Positions 8,951 through 17,114 are shown, counted from the first letter of the stretch. The stretch: 64,000 nucleotides of DNA from Janthinobacterium rivuli (GCF_009208735.1 NZ_WFLJ01000015.1:1-64000); one strand, 5' to 3'. Program-made: numbers and translations. Notes: generated by a model from the letters alone, not told the origin.

Positions 8951-9622
8951 ATGCTACAAAAAGCACCACGCCGTACCCGCGAACGCATCCTGGAGTTGTC
9001 GCTGCGCCTGTTCAACGAGTTTGGTGAGCCGAATATCACGACGACCGTGATTGCGGAAGAGATGAACATTTCCCCCGGAAACCTGTACTACCACTTCCGT
9101 AACAAGGACGACATCGTCAATTCGATCTTCGTCCAGTTCGAGGCGGAAATCGAACGCATCCTGACCGTGCCCGACGGGCGCCGTTCGAATATCGAGGATG
9201 TCTGGCTGTATTTGCACCTGATGTTCGAACTGATCTGGCGCTACCGCTTTTTCTATCGCGACCTCAATGATTTGTTGTCGCGCAACCGCAAGCTGGAATT
9301 GCACTTCAAGCTGATCCTGGCGCACAAGATCAAGGTGGCCACCCAACTGTGCGAAGACTTGCGCAGCGAACAGTCGCTCGAAGCGTCGGACATGGAAGTG
9401 GCCGCGATGGCGACGAATATGGTGGTCGTTGCCACCTACTGGCTGTCGTACGAGTATGTGCGCAACCCGCGCAAGTACAGCGAACAGCAATCGATGTCCG
9501 ATGCGCTGGCGCGCGGCTGCTACCAGGTGCTGTCCCTGATCGGGCCGTATTTGCGCAATGAAACGCATTTGCTGTTTCGCAAACTGTCGGAAGAGTATGT
9601 GACCAAACTCAAGAACGACTGA
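8951..9622 (+). CDS. TetR/AcrR-family transcriptional regulator
   Basis: A 223-residue protein with a classic TetR N-terminal helix-turn-helix: RTRERILELSLRLFNEFG, then TTTVIAEEMNISPGNLYYHF and the KDDIVNSIF stretch. The C-terminal two thirds are helical and rich in aromatic residues, as expected for a ligand pocket. The ATG at 8951 is preferred over the upstream in-frame ATG at 8912 because AGAGAG lies 10 bases before it and TetR homology begins immediately after. It stands alone between terminators, with the phasin gene upstream and a TPR-like gene 41 bases downstream. A role in controlling phasin or membrane-lipid genes is guesswork; ligand and targets are not shown by the sequence. Confidence 0.88.
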   Translation: MLQKAPRRTRERILELSLRLFNEFGEPNITTTVIAEEMNISPGNLYYHFRNKDDIVNSIFVQFEAEIERILTVPDGRRSNIEDVWLYLHLMFELIWRYRFFYRDLNDLLSRNRKLELHFKLILAHKIKVATQLCEDLRSEQSLEASDMEVAAMATNMVVVATYWLSYEYVRNPRKYSEQQSMSDALARGCYQVLSLIGPYLRNETHLLFRKLSEEYVTKLKND

Positions 9623-9663
9623 CGCGGCTGCTGGCGCCACGTCGTCCATTACAGGAGAGAGAG

Positions 9664-10437
9664 ATGGCTTGGAAACAATTCCCCTATCCGGACGCAGCAT
9701 ATGTCTACACGCCACAGACCCTGGAAGCGGCCTGGGCGCGCCTGCATGCGGGCGACGTGGAACCCTTTCCCACGCACACCGCGCTGGTGCAGGCCTGGCT
9801 GGCCTTCCATGCGGGCGACTTCGAGCGCGCCGTGAAGCTGGGCCTGGCCGTTGGCGTGCCCGGCTATGCGGTGGCGCACAAGGCGACCTGCATCTATGCC
9901 ACGCACCTGGAAGTGAGCGACAGCCAGAAACTCGACATGTACGAAGAGGTGGCGGAGCGTTGCGAGCGCCAGCAGAACGAGCAGCCGGACAACCCGGCCG
10001 GCTACTACTGGCATGCCTACAGCCTGGGCCGCTATGCGCTGGGCACCTCCGTCGTCAAGGCCCTGGCGCAGGGCATGGGCGCGCGCGTGCGCAACAGCCT
10101 GGACCGCACGATGACGGTGGCGCCCATGCATGCGGAAGCGCATATCGCGTTTGGGATTTATCATACGGAAATTATCGACAAGGTCGGCACCATGATCGGC
10201 GGCCTGACCTACGGCGCCAACAAGGAAGATGGCTATCAGCACTTCAAGACGGCGCTGGCCCTGACGCCGTATTCGGCGTTGGCCCACAGCGAGTATGCGC
10301 GCGCCTTGAACATGCTCGACGGAAAGAAAAAGCTGGCGGAAGCGCTGGCACTGTATGAAAAGGCGGCCGAGTGCGTGGCACTGGACGCCAAGGAACGCCT
10401 TGAAGTCGAGGCGGCGATCGATGAATTGAAAGGATAA
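9664..10437 (+). CDS. TPR-like protein of unknown role
   Basis: A soluble 257-residue protein without signal peptide. Helical repeats with TPR-type spacing are visible: a pair near residues 45-75, another near 90-140, and a final block around 180-245 containing YQHFKTALALTPYSALAHSEYARAL and LALYEKAAECVALDAKERLEVEAAI. These should form a protein-binding solenoid. A strong AGGAGAGAGAG ribosome site precedes the ATG. The LOG-family gene begins 8 bases after its stop, so the two are almost certainly cotranscribed. I do not recognise a specific function. Confidence 0.75.
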   Translation: MAWKQFPYPDAAYVYTPQTLEAAWARLHAGDVEPFPTHTALVQAWLAFHAGDFERAVKLGLAVGVPGYAVAHKATCIYATHLEVSDSQKLDMYEEVAERCERQQNEQPDNPAGYYWHAYSLGRYALGTSVVKALAQGMGARVRNSLDRTMTVAPMHAEAHIAFGIYHTEIIDKVGTMIGGLTYGANKEDGYQHFKTALALTPYSALAHSEYARALNMLDGKKKLAEALALYEKAAECVALDAKERLEVEAAIDELKG

Positions 10438-10445
10438 GGATTACT

Positions 10446-10994
10446 GTGATCAAGGCTTTATGTGTGTATTGCGGCGCCAACGCGGGCGTCTCGCCCGACT
10501 ATGCGGTGGCGGCGCGCGAACTGGCGCGCGTGTTGGTGGCGGAGAATATTTCGCTCGTGTACGGCGGCGGCAAGGTAGGCCTGATGGGCGTGATCGCCGA
10601 TGAAGTGCTGCGCCTGGGGGGCGAAGTGACGGGCGTGATTCCCACCCAGCTGGTCGAGCGCGAAGTGGGCCACATGGGCTTGACGCGCCAGTTCATCGTG
10701 AAGGACATGCATGAACGCAAGGCGATGATGGCCAGCCTGTCCGATGCCTTCATCGCCATGCCGGGCGGCTATGGCACCCTGGAAGAGTTGTTCGAGATGC
10801 TGACGTGGGCCCAGTTGGGCTTGCACGCCAAGCCCATCGGCTTGCTCAATGTCGACCATTTCTATGACGGCTTGATCGCTTTTGTGCAAAACGGCAAGGA
10901 GCAGGGCTTCATCCGCCCGCAGCATGCGGCCTTCCTGAATGCCGATGCCGATCCGGCCGCGCTGGTGCAGCGCCTGAAGGAGTGTGCGCCGTAA
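10446..10994 (+). CDS. LOG-family cytokinin-riboside monophosphate phosphoribohydrolase (TIGR00730-like)
   Basis: A 182-residue Rossmann-fold protein with the family hallmarks: CVYCGAN near the start, the YGGGKVGLMG loop, and the catalytic PGGYGTLEE (PGGxGTxxE) motif near residue 105. Family members release free base from nucleoside 5'-monophosphates (AMP or cytokinin nucleotides). In bacteria the physiological role is usually unclear and they are often mis-annotated as lysine decarboxylases. The start is GTG at 10446, supported by AAGGAT in the gap after the upstream TPR-like gene. It is the last gene of that pair; a strong terminator follows at 11020. Confidence 0.9.
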   Translation: MIKALCVYCGANAGVSPDYAVAARELARVLVAENISLVYGGGKVGLMGVIADEVLRLGGEVTGVIPTQLVEREVGHMGLTRQFIVKDMHERKAMMASLSDAFIAMPGGYGTLEELFEMLTWAQLGLHAKPIGLLNVDHFYDGLIAFVQNGKEQGFIRPQHAAFLNADADPAALVQRLKECAP

Positions 10995-11019
10995 TCTTTC
11001 CTCATGGGAATGAACAGGG

Positions 11020-11051
11020 AGCCATGCACTGCGCAGTGCATGGCTTTTTTA
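11020..11051 (+). terminator. Strong rho-independent terminator
   Basis: Perfect 26-base inverted repeat at 11020-11045 (arms beginning AGCCATGCACTG) followed by six T. Confidence 0.9.
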
Positions 11052-11297
11052 TTTCCATACGGGAAAATTGATCGTACCCAATGATTCAATTGATAAATAT
11101 ATGGTCAGAATATTTCCCTTGAGGCATGTTATTTTGAAAATGAAGATGCTTTTTAGTTATGGTTGTGGTTTACTGGTCTTGTTCAAAAGTTAGGACTATC
11201 GGACACCCGCGAGCGCGACAAGACTCCTAAAAAACGGTGCCGAGCCATTTCAAGTTGCCACAACCACGCTACTTCATCATCTCGAAAGGATGCTATT

Positions 11298-11900
11298 TTG
11301 AAACCTATGACCCTCTTGCGCGCGACCGCTGTCGCCGCCATCCTCGCCGCTGGCGGCGCCCACGCGCAAACCACCACGATCACTTTCGATCCGCTGGAAC
11401 AGCCGGGCCACTTCGCTTCCGTGTTCCCCTCCTATTCCGAAGGCGGCTACAATTTCGACAGCAGTTTCCTGGGTCTGTTGAGTTCGCCACGTCAAAGCAG
11501 CTTCGCCTACGCCGGCTCGGCCGGCCTGGGGGCGACAGTCCTGTCGACAACGACCCTGTCGCGCGCCGACGGCGGCGCTTTCTCGCTGAGCTCGATCAGC
11601 CTGGCCGACTTCGTGAGCTTGCCGGGTTCCTTCGACGTCACGTTTGTCGGCCACCAGGTGGGCGGCGGCACGGTAACGCAAACCTTCAGCCTCAACGGCA
11701 GCCATACTTTCAGCAATTACAGCTTCACGGGCTTCGACAATCTGCTGTCGGCATCGTGGAAAGAGGGCGCCTTCCATACCTTCCAGGTTGACAATATCGC
11801 CGCCAGCGTGAGCGCAGTGCCGGAACCGGCTACCTACGGCATGCTGCTGGGCGGGCTGGGCCTGCTGGGCTTCATGCTTCGCCGCAAGAACGCCGCCTGA
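11298..11900 (+). CDS. PEP-CTERM sorting-domain protein, secreted
   Basis: A 200-residue exported protein. It starts with a Sec signal (MKPMTLLRATAVAAILAAGG, cleavage likely after AHA). The C-terminus carries a PEP-CTERM tag: VPEPATYGMLLGG, a hydrophobic helix, then RRKNAA. Such proteins are processed by an exosortase and linked to exopolysaccharide or biofilm matrix. The middle is Ser/Gly/Phe-rich beta structure without a recognised catalytic domain. TTG at 11298 is taken as start because AAAGGA at 11285-11290 is 7 bases upstream; the next ATG, at 11307, is 16 bases from that site. The 250 bases upstream are AT-rich and hold no gene. No exosortase is visible in the window. Confidence 0.85.
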   Translation: MKPMTLLRATAVAAILAAGGAHAQTTTITFDPLEQPGHFASVFPSYSEGGYNFDSSFLGLLSSPRQSSFAYAGSAGLGATVLSTTTLSRADGGAFSLSSISLADFVSLPGSFDVTFVGHQVGGGTVTQTFSLNGSHTFSNYSFTGFDNLLSASWKEGAFHTFQVDNIAASVSAVPEPATYGMLLGGLGLLGFMLRRKNAA

Positions 11901-11940
11901 GTCTGAAGATGGCGCCGGCCATGCCGGCGCGCATGTAACA

Positions 11941-12001
11941 AAGCCGCCCGGTGTATGCACTGACCCTCGAAGTCAGTTTATTTGTCAGACGGCTTTTTTA
12001 T
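11941..12001. terminator. Convergent-gene terminator with nested hairpins
   Basis: Outer arms AAAGCCG (11941-11947) and CGGCTTT (11991-11997) end in a T-run and enclose an inner hairpin ACTGAC/GTCAGT. A second GC-rich hairpin, GCGCCGGC-CAT-GCCGGCGC, lies just upstream at 11913-11931. They separate the PEP-CTERM gene from the reverse-strand peptidase gene. Confidence 0.65.
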
Positions 12002-12019
12002 GCCCGCAGGCACTGATGG

Positions 12020-12586
12020 TCACGACCACAGGCGCTGGCCCGACAGGTCGAGCTGGGTCAGGTACAGGCGCACGTCGAATTCGTACTGATGGTATTGCGG
12101 TTCCATATACGTGCACAGCTTGTAGAACGCCTTGTCATGCTGCTTTTCCTTGACGTGCGCCAGTTCGTGCACGGCGATCATGCGCAAAAATTCCAGCGGC
12201 ACTTCCTTGAACATGGTGGCCACGCGGATTTCATGCTTGGCCTTGAGCTTGCCACCCTGCACGCGCGAGATCGAGGTATGCAAGCCCAGCGCGTGCTGGA
12301 TCACATGGATCTTGCTGTCGAACGTCACTTTGTTGATGGGTTCGGCGTTGCGCAGGAATTCATTCTTCAAGTCCTGCACGTACTGGTATAAAGCCTTGTC
12401 GTTGCGCACATCGTGGGCGTTCGGATAGCGTTTCAACAGGACGTCGCCCAGCTTGTCCTGCGCGATCAGTTGCTGCACTTGCGCTTGCGTTTGTTCGGAA
12501 TAGGCGCTCAGGTATTTCAGGGATGGCTGCATGCGGGGAAGGGCGGGACGTGGCGCGGAGGTGTCGGTAAGGCGAGAATGTACCAT
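12020..12586 (-). CDS. YgjP-like zinc metallopeptidase (M48/WLM fold)
   Basis: A 188-residue soluble protein with a zinc-binding HELAH motif in VHELAHVKEKQHDKAFY, followed by a Tyr/Asp-rich C-terminus. The HExxH plus downstream KxHxxxF arrangement is that of the YgjP/DUF45 metal-dependent hydrolases. Substrates in this family are poorly known; one branch is annotated as UTP pyrophosphatase. The start at 12586 has a G-rich stretch upstream; an internal Met at 12532 is an alternative that would remove a Pro-rich 18-residue lead. It is convergent with the PEP-CTERM gene and is not in an obvious operon. Confidence 0.75.
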   Translation of the reverse strand: MVHSRLTDTSAPRPALPRMQPSLKYLSAYSEQTQAQVQQLIAQDKLGDVLLKRYPNAHDVRNDKALYQYVQDLKNEFLRNAEPINKVTFDSKIHVIQHALGLHTSISRVQGGKLKAKHEIRVATMFKEVPLEFLRMIAVHELAHVKEKQHDKAFYKLCTYMEPQYHQYEFDVRLYLTQLDLSGQRLWS

Positions 12587-12640
12587 ACCGCCGCACCCCG
12601 CGCTGCGCCGGCCCTTGCACGGGCCGCCTGGCTAGCCCCT

Positions 12641-13024
12641 TTAGCCTTTCTCCTCCTCGTCCTTGCCGCCCTGGCGCCCAGTACCGCCGCTGCGCGCCGC
12701 CGTGCCGCCGCGGCTTTCATTGGCGCGCTGGGCCGATTGCCGGCTTTCGCCGCCCTTGCGGCCGATTTCCGCCATGTGTTCGCGGTTGCGGCTGACGGCT
12801 TCGCCGCCTTTTTGCCCGGCACGGCGTGCTTCTTCCGAGTCGAACTCATGCGCCGTGCCCTTTTGATGGGCTGCCTGGCCGCCCTTGCTGGCGATTTCGC
12901 GTTGCTGCTCTTCGTTCATGGCGGCAAAGCCGCGCTTGGCCGGGCCTTTGCCGCTGCCCGATTCGCCGGCTTTCTGGCTGCTGCCAGCGCCTTTGCCCTG
13001 TTCATTACCTTGATTGCTAGCCAT
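12641..13024 (-). CDS. KGG-repeat stress-induced protein
   Basis: A 127-residue, highly charged, low-complexity protein with no hydrophobic core. It carries repeated KGG units in the form EIASKGGQAAHQKG, RAGQKGGEAVSRNR and EIGRKGGESR, the pattern of the Con-10/YciG stress-protein family. These are intrinsically disordered proteins linked to desiccation or stationary-phase stress. The start at 13024 is supported by AGGAG 8 bases upstream; a longer reading to 13054 adds ten residues with no ribosome site. A phasin gene on the same strand ends 48 bases before this gene starts, so the two may be expressed together under carbon-storage conditions. Confidence 0.8.
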   Translation of the reverse strand: MASNQGNEQGKGAGSSQKAGESGSGKGPAKRGFAAMNEEQQREIASKGGQAAHQKGTAHEFDSEEARRAGQKGGEAVSRNREHMAEIGRKGGESRQSAQRANESRGGTAARSGGTGRQGGKDEEEKG

Positions 13025-13071
13025 GTCGCTCTCCTTGCTGTCGAGTGGGGTCAAGTGGTCAATTCAAGTGT

Positions 13072-13584
13072 TCAATGCGCCTGATCGGATTGCCTGCCGG
13101 TATCGCGGCTGCGGCCGGCGCCGTCGCGGGGACCCGTGGCATGCATTTTTTCGATCATTTCACGCTGGCGCTGCGTGGCTTTTTCCGTTTCCTCGGCCGT
13201 CTTGCGCACCAGTTCGTCAGCGAAAGCCACGGCCGTGCGGCTCGCTTCGGGCAGGTGGTTCTCTGCCGTGCGGTTCATCTCGACATTGGCGTTGGCGACG
13301 AGGTTGCCAAGTTGCTGCCGGTACTGTTGCAGCTTGTTGCTGCTCGGCTGTAACTGGGCCGCGGCCAGCGACAGGAATTCGCCCGTATCGCGCGCGCTCA
13401 GTAGTTGCTGGCTGGCGCTGCTCCATTCCTGCAGCAAGTCTTGCGCCAGCCGCAGATGCAGCTCGCTCAGTTGCTGCGCCGTATCGAACATCTTGCGCGA
13501 TAGTTCCGTGGCGAAATTGCACTGGGCCTCGAGGTGGGACTTCAGGGCGGGGCTGAAACCGGGGGACATACTGTTTGTGAACAT
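13072..13584 (-). CDS. Phasin-family granule protein
   Basis: A 170-residue helical protein that begins with a phasin-type lead (FTNSMSPGFSPALKSHLEAQ) and continues with long amphipathic helices rich in Gln, Ala and Leu, ending in a hydrophilic tail. This matches PhaP-type phasins, which coat polyhydroxyalkanoate granules and set their size. A GAGG ribosome site lies a few bases before the ATG. A perfect palindrome CCGGTGCACCGG sits about 36 bases upstream of the start (13620-13631) and may be an operator. It differs from the phasin at 8222 in lacking a basic tail, so the two probably have different granule roles. Confidence 0.78.
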   Translation of the reverse strand: MFTNSMSPGFSPALKSHLEAQCNFATELSRKMFDTAQQLSELHLRLAQDLLQEWSSASQQLLSARDTGEFLSLAAAQLQPSSNKLQQYRQQLGNLVANANVEMNRTAENHLPEASRTAVAFADELVRKTAEETEKATQRQREMIEKMHATGPRDGAGRSRDTGRQSDQAH

Positions 13585-13929
13585 GTTCTACCTCAATGAA
13601 AATCTGGTCCGAGAAACACCCGGTGCACCGGATGCGGCGTATGGTGAAACAAGCAAAGGGATAGACGCCGGATGGCGTGCCAGGTTCCATGCCAGCTGCC
13701 CGTTTGGCGCGAGAATGGGGCTCGGCAGGCGGAAAAATGCGATGACTTTGCGCCAGATCAAATGAACGTGAATCGGCTCGCCGCCGTCGGCAGCCATGCC
13801 GCTTGTGTGGAAAATGCAGATTTACAGGCCCGGCCGTGCGACAATAGCCGGCTCGCGGCAGCGCAGCCGATGGCCGGCGCGCGTGGCTGAGCCGAGCATC
13901 GCCCACCTTTTTTACCTGATTCCGCGACC
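13585..13929. other. Divergent intergenic region between phasin and purU
   Basis: No gene is visible in these 345 bases. The one clear element is the perfect 12-base palindrome CCGGTGCACCGG at 13620-13631, close to the phasin start and a candidate repressor site. No convincing promoter for purU could be picked by eye. Confidence 0.45.
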
Positions 13930-14811
13930 ATGACGCATCCCGAATACATCCTGACCCTGTCCTGCCTGGACCAGCGCGGCATCGTGCACCGCGTCTCCGG
14001 CTTCCTGGCCGAACGCGGCTGCAACATCCTCGATTCCGCCCAGTTCGGCGACCAGGAATCCCAGCTGTTCTTCATGCGCGTGCATTTCGCGCTGGAAGAC
14101 GGCGCCGTCAGCGACGCCCAGTTGCGCAGCGACTTCGCCGACCTGTCGCAAGCCATGCAGTTGAATGGACCCTTCCACGGCCAGTTGCACGATGCGCGCG
14201 TCAAGCCGCGCGTCATGCTGATGGTGTCGAAGATCGGCCATTGCCTGAACGATTTGCTGTTCCGCTACAAGAGTGGCTTGCTGAACGTGGAAATTCCCGC
14301 CATCGTGTCGAATCACATGGAGTTCTACCAGCTGGCGGCCAGCTACAATATTCCCTTCCATCACCTGCCGCTGGCGGCCGGCGCGCCGGAAGCGGCCAAG
14401 CTGGCGCAGGAAGCGAAAGTCATCGAGCTGATGGACACGCACAAGATCGACCTGGTGGTGCTGGCGCGCTACATGCAGATACTCTCGCCCGGTCTGTGCC
14501 AGGCGCTCGACGGCCGCGCCATCAATATCCACCATTCCTTCCTGCCCAGCTTCAAGGGCGCCAAGCCGTACGCGCAGGCGCATCACCGCGGCGTCAAGCT
14601 GATCGGCGCGACGGCCCATTTCGTCACGGGCGACCTCGACGAAGGCCCGATCATCGAGCAGGACGTCGAGCGCGTCGACCATGCGATGGATGCCGAGACC
14701 CTGACGGCCATCGGCCGCGACGTCGAGTGCGTGGTGCTGGCGCGCGCCGTGAAATGGTTCGTCGAGCGCCGCATCCTGAAAAATGGCGACAAGACCGTGG
14801 TTTTCCGCTGA
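13930..14811 (+). CDS. purU: Formyltetrahydrofolate deformylase
   Basis: A 293-residue enzyme that hydrolyses 10-formyl-tetrahydrofolate to formate and tetrahydrofolate, balancing the one-carbon pool and supplying formate for purine synthesis. Residues 5-85 form an ACT regulatory domain (YILTLSCLDQRGIVHRVSGFLAE). The rest is the formyltransferase-like catalytic domain with the NIHHSFLPSFKGAKPY signature and a catalytic Asp in VTGDLDEGPI. The length matches the family. The gene begins soon after a T-rich stretch and is followed after 39 bases by yaeQ on the same strand; the pair is closed by one terminator, so they form a likely operon. Confidence 0.95.
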   Translation: MTHPEYILTLSCLDQRGIVHRVSGFLAERGCNILDSAQFGDQESQLFFMRVHFALEDGAVSDAQLRSDFADLSQAMQLNGPFHGQLHDARVKPRVMLMVSKIGHCLNDLLFRYKSGLLNVEIPAIVSNHMEFYQLAASYNIPFHHLPLAAGAPEAAKLAQEAKVIELMDTHKIDLVVLARYMQILSPGLCQALDGRAINIHHSFLPSFKGAKPYAQAHHRGVKLIGATAHFVTGDLDEGPIIEQDVERVDHAMDAETLTAIGRDVECVVLARAVKWFVERRILKNGDKTVVFR

Positions 14812-14850
14812 TACCGACTTCACTATTCACTTTACCGAGACAGAAACACG

Positions 14851-15393
14851 ATGGCCCTCAAAGCAACCATTTTCAAAGCCGATCTGCAGATCGCCGACAT
14901 GGACCGCAATTACTACCAGGATCACGCGCTGACCCTGGCGCGCCACCCGTCCGAAACGGACGAGCGCATGATGGTGCGCCTGCTGGCGTTCGCCATCCAC
15001 GCCGACGAGGCGCTGACTTTCACCAAGGGCTTGTTCGATACGGAAGAGCCCGACTTGTGGCAGAAAGACTTGACGGGCGCCATCCAGCTGTGGATCGAAG
15101 TGGGCCAGCCGGACGAAAAGCGCATCCTGAAGGCGTGCGGCCGTTCCGAGCAGGTCATCGTCTACAGCTATGGCGCAACCAGCCACATCTGGTGGAAGCA
15201 GATCGCGAATAAACTGGAACGGGCGAAGAACTTGACCGTGATCAACTTGCCGTCGGAAGCGGCGCAAGACATGAGCAAGCTGGCGCAGCGCAGCATGCAG
15301 CTGCAATGCACGATCCAGGATGGCCAGATCTGGCTGACCGACAGCGTCAACACGGTGCTGATCGACCGCGAACCGGTGAAGCCGGCGCGCTGA
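14851..15393 (+). CDS. yaeQ: YaeQ-family protein
   Basis: A 180-residue soluble protein matching the YaeQ family along its full length: MALKATIFKADLQIADMDR at the start, the RHPSETDERMMVRLLAFA block, and the GQPDEKRILKACGR motif. The fold is related to PD-(D/E)xK nucleases, and the Glu, Asp and Lys residues of that pattern are present (ETDERM, GQPDEKR). A biochemical role is not firmly established; in enterobacteria it was linked to suppression of rfaH defects. It is the second gene after purU and ends 22 bases before a strong terminator. Confidence 0.88.
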   Translation: MALKATIFKADLQIADMDRNYYQDHALTLARHPSETDERMMVRLLAFAIHADEALTFTKGLFDTEEPDLWQKDLTGAIQLWIEVGQPDEKRILKACGRSEQVIVYSYGATSHIWWKQIANKLERAKNLTVINLPSEAAQDMSKLAQRSMQLQCTIQDGQIWLTDSVNTVLIDREPVKPAR

Positions 15394-15414
15394 GCTTGAC
15401 CGTCTGAAACGCAC

Positions 15415-15440
15415 AAAGCCCGGATCGCTCCGGGCTTTTT
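15415..15440 (+). terminator. Rho-independent terminator after yaeQ
   Basis: AAAGCCCGGA and TCCGGGCTTT form a 10-base stem around a TCGC loop, followed by more T. It also serves as a divider for the convergent DUF2807 gene. Confidence 0.9.
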
Positions 15441-15453
15441 TCGTTGTGAACGA

Positions 15454-16239
15454 TCAATTCGGCGCGGCGCCCAGGCGCTTGATGCTGCTCGAACGCTGCA
15501 TGCTGCGGCTGATGCGCGGATCGCCGTAGTAATTCACTTCGCCCGAGCCCCCGATGCTGATGTTCAAGTCATCCTTGGCCCACACGGTGGCCTCGCCCGA
15601 GCCGCCGATGCTGACCTGCACCTCGCGCGCGGCCAGGCGGCCCGCCTGGATATTGCCCGAGCCGCCGATCGACGCCGTCAGCTGCTCCGTCTTGCCGCTG
15701 GCCTTGAAGTTGCCGCTGCCGCCAATGGCCACGGCCACCTGGCGGCTGTCGAGGCCGCGCGCGTCGATGGAGCCGGAGCCGCCCACGTCGAAGCGCAGAT
15801 TTTCGGCGCGCAAGCCCGTTGCCGTGATGTTGCCCGAACCGCCCACGCTGACGCGTTCCACCTGGCGCGCCTGGATGACGATGGTCAGGCTGCTCTGGCG
15901 GAAGTTGGTGTTGCGCTTGGCGGGGCGGATGCGCAAGGTGCCGTTTTCCACCGCCGTGTCGATCAGCGGCAGGATATTGTCGTCGGCCTCGATGGTGACG
16001 CTGTCCGTGTTGCCGATGCGCAGTTCGACGGTGCCCGGCACGTTCAGCGCCACGGCACGGAAACTGCCCACTTCGCGCGTCTGTTTTTGCAGTTTGCCGC
16101 TGCCCTGGATGCTGTTGCCGGAAATCCAGTCCAGCGGCGAGGCCAGCGCCGGCGCGGCAGGGATGGCCAGGGCGCAGGCGGCCAGCAGCAGGGCGGTGGC
16201 GGCGCGGACATGGCGTGGGTGGAAAAGTGTCGGTGTCAT
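15454..16239 (-). CDS. DUF2807 (head-GIN) beta-solenoid protein, exported
   Basis: A 261-residue exported protein with a Sec signal ending near ALA-SP. After the signal comes FRAVALNVPGTVELRIGNTDSVTIEADDN, the usual opening of DUF2807 proteins. The body is a run of repeats built on (V/I)GGSG(N/S/E), at least six of them, spaced roughly 18-20 residues. These should stack into a parallel beta-solenoid on the periplasmic or outer-membrane side. The ribosome site AGGGAGC lies 5-10 bases before the ATG at 16239; a longer in-frame reading is unsupported. The family is common in Bacteroidetes and Betaproteobacteria and has no settled function. It is divergent from the RlmI-like gene. Confidence 0.85.
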   Translation of the reverse strand: MTPTLFHPRHVRAATALLLAACALAIPAAPALASPLDWISGNSIQGSGKLQKQTREVGSFRAVALNVPGTVELRIGNTDSVTIEADDNILPLIDTAVENGTLRIRPAKRNTNFRQSSLTIVIQARQVERVSVGGSGNITATGLRAENLRFDVGGSGSIDARGLDSRQVAVAIGGSGNFKASGKTEQLTASIGGSGNIQAGRLAAREVQVSIGGSGEATVWAKDDLNISIGGSGEVNYYGDPRISRSMQRSSSIKRLGAAPN

Positions 16240-16425
16240 TCTTGCTCCCTGTTTTGAATTGGTCTGCAGGCATGGTATGCCAGCCGGCCGCGCCTGCGTA
16301 GCGCGCTGCGACAGACTGCGCCAGTGATGGCATGGAATGCGGGAGGATGCGACAGGATGGCATGAGGTATCATGTCGGTGGGACATACGACGAGCGGCAC
16401 GCGCCGCTCACACTACTGGAATTAC

Positions 16426-17061
16426 ATGCTGATCATCACCATCAAACAGGGCAAGGAAAAGAGCTTGCTGGGCCAATCGTGGATTTATGCATCCGCGATT
16501 GAAAAAGTCGAAGGCAAGCCGCAGGAAAAAATGAAGCCCGGCTCGACGGCCATCGTGCAAAGCTCGTCGAAGCAGTTCATCGCCCGCGCCGCCTACAATT
16601 CGAAGTCGCAGATCCGCGCGCGCATCTGGAGCTTCAAGGAAGACGAACCGGTCGACCACGCGCTGATCAAGCGCCGCGTCAAGGCCGCCATCGAGAAAAA
16701 ATTATCTGCCATCAAGAAGGCGGGCGAAAACCAGCTGTTGACCCTGATCAAGGGCGAGGACGAGGGCTTGCCGGGCCTGGTGGTGCAGCTGTTCGGCGGC
16801 GTGCAAGGCTACCTGATCTGCGAATTCAACGCCGGCGGCGTCGACGCATGGAAAGTGGCCATCGTGCAATCGCTGATGGCCTCCACCGGTTGCGCCAACG
16901 TGTACGAGCGCTGCGACGACCTGATGCGCAAGGGCGAAGGCTTGCCCCTGATCGACGGCGCCCTGGCCGGCGAGGAACCGCCCGATGAAGTCATGCTGAC
17001 GGACAACGGCGTGCGTTATGCGCTGGACTTGAAGACGGGGCACAAGAGCAAGTTTCGCTGA
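16426..17061 (+). CDS. Truncated RlmI-like protein: PUA and linker domain without the methyltransferase domain
   Basis: This 211-residue protein matches the N-terminal half of RlmI (23S rRNA m5C1962 methyltransferase, about 396 residues in E. coli). Present are the PUA RNA-binding domain (IKQGKEKSLL, SSKQFIARAAYNSKSQIRARIW) and the following EEHEE-type domain (DEGLPGLVVQLFGG, YERCDDLMRKGEGL, LDLKTGHKSKFR). Full-length enzymes continue GGHKTGYYLDQR into the SAM-binding domain; here a TGA follows directly after the GHKSKFR stretch. No reading frame past the stop restores the missing domain, and a terminator begins 18 bases later, so this is not a simple sequencing frameshift. It cannot be a methyltransferase by itself. 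It could bind RNA or be a decaying gene with an intact front. ATG 16426 is chosen because homology starts there. Confidence 0.75.
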   Translation: MLIITIKQGKEKSLLGQSWIYASAIEKVEGKPQEKMKPGSTAIVQSSSKQFIARAAYNSKSQIRARIWSFKEDEPVDHALIKRRVKAAIEKKLSAIKKAGENQLLTLIKGEDEGLPGLVVQLFGGVQGYLICEFNAGGVDAWKVAIVQSLMASTGCANVYERCDDLMRKGEGLPLIDGALAGEEPPDEVMLTDNGVRYALDLKTGHKSKFR

Positions 17062-17079
17062 GAATTGCTGTGGTTCATG

Positions 17080-17106
17080 AAAAAGCCGGCGCGAGCCGGC
17101 TTTTTT
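17080..17106. terminator. Bidirectional terminator between convergent genes
   Basis: AAAAAGCCGGC and GCCGGCTTTTT form an 11-base stem with a GCGA loop; A-run and T-run on either side allow use in both directions. Confidence 0.9.
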
Positions 17107-17114
17107 CATGTCCG

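Noticed and set aside
15554-15860. A CRISPR-like or tandem DNA repeat array
   Set aside because: The repeated DNA encodes the GGSG turns of the DUF2807 protein and lacks regular spacers.
16426-17106. A frameshifted full-length rlmI
   Set aside because: None of the frames after the stop encodes the YYLDQR region or a SAM-binding domain, and a terminator comes directly after.
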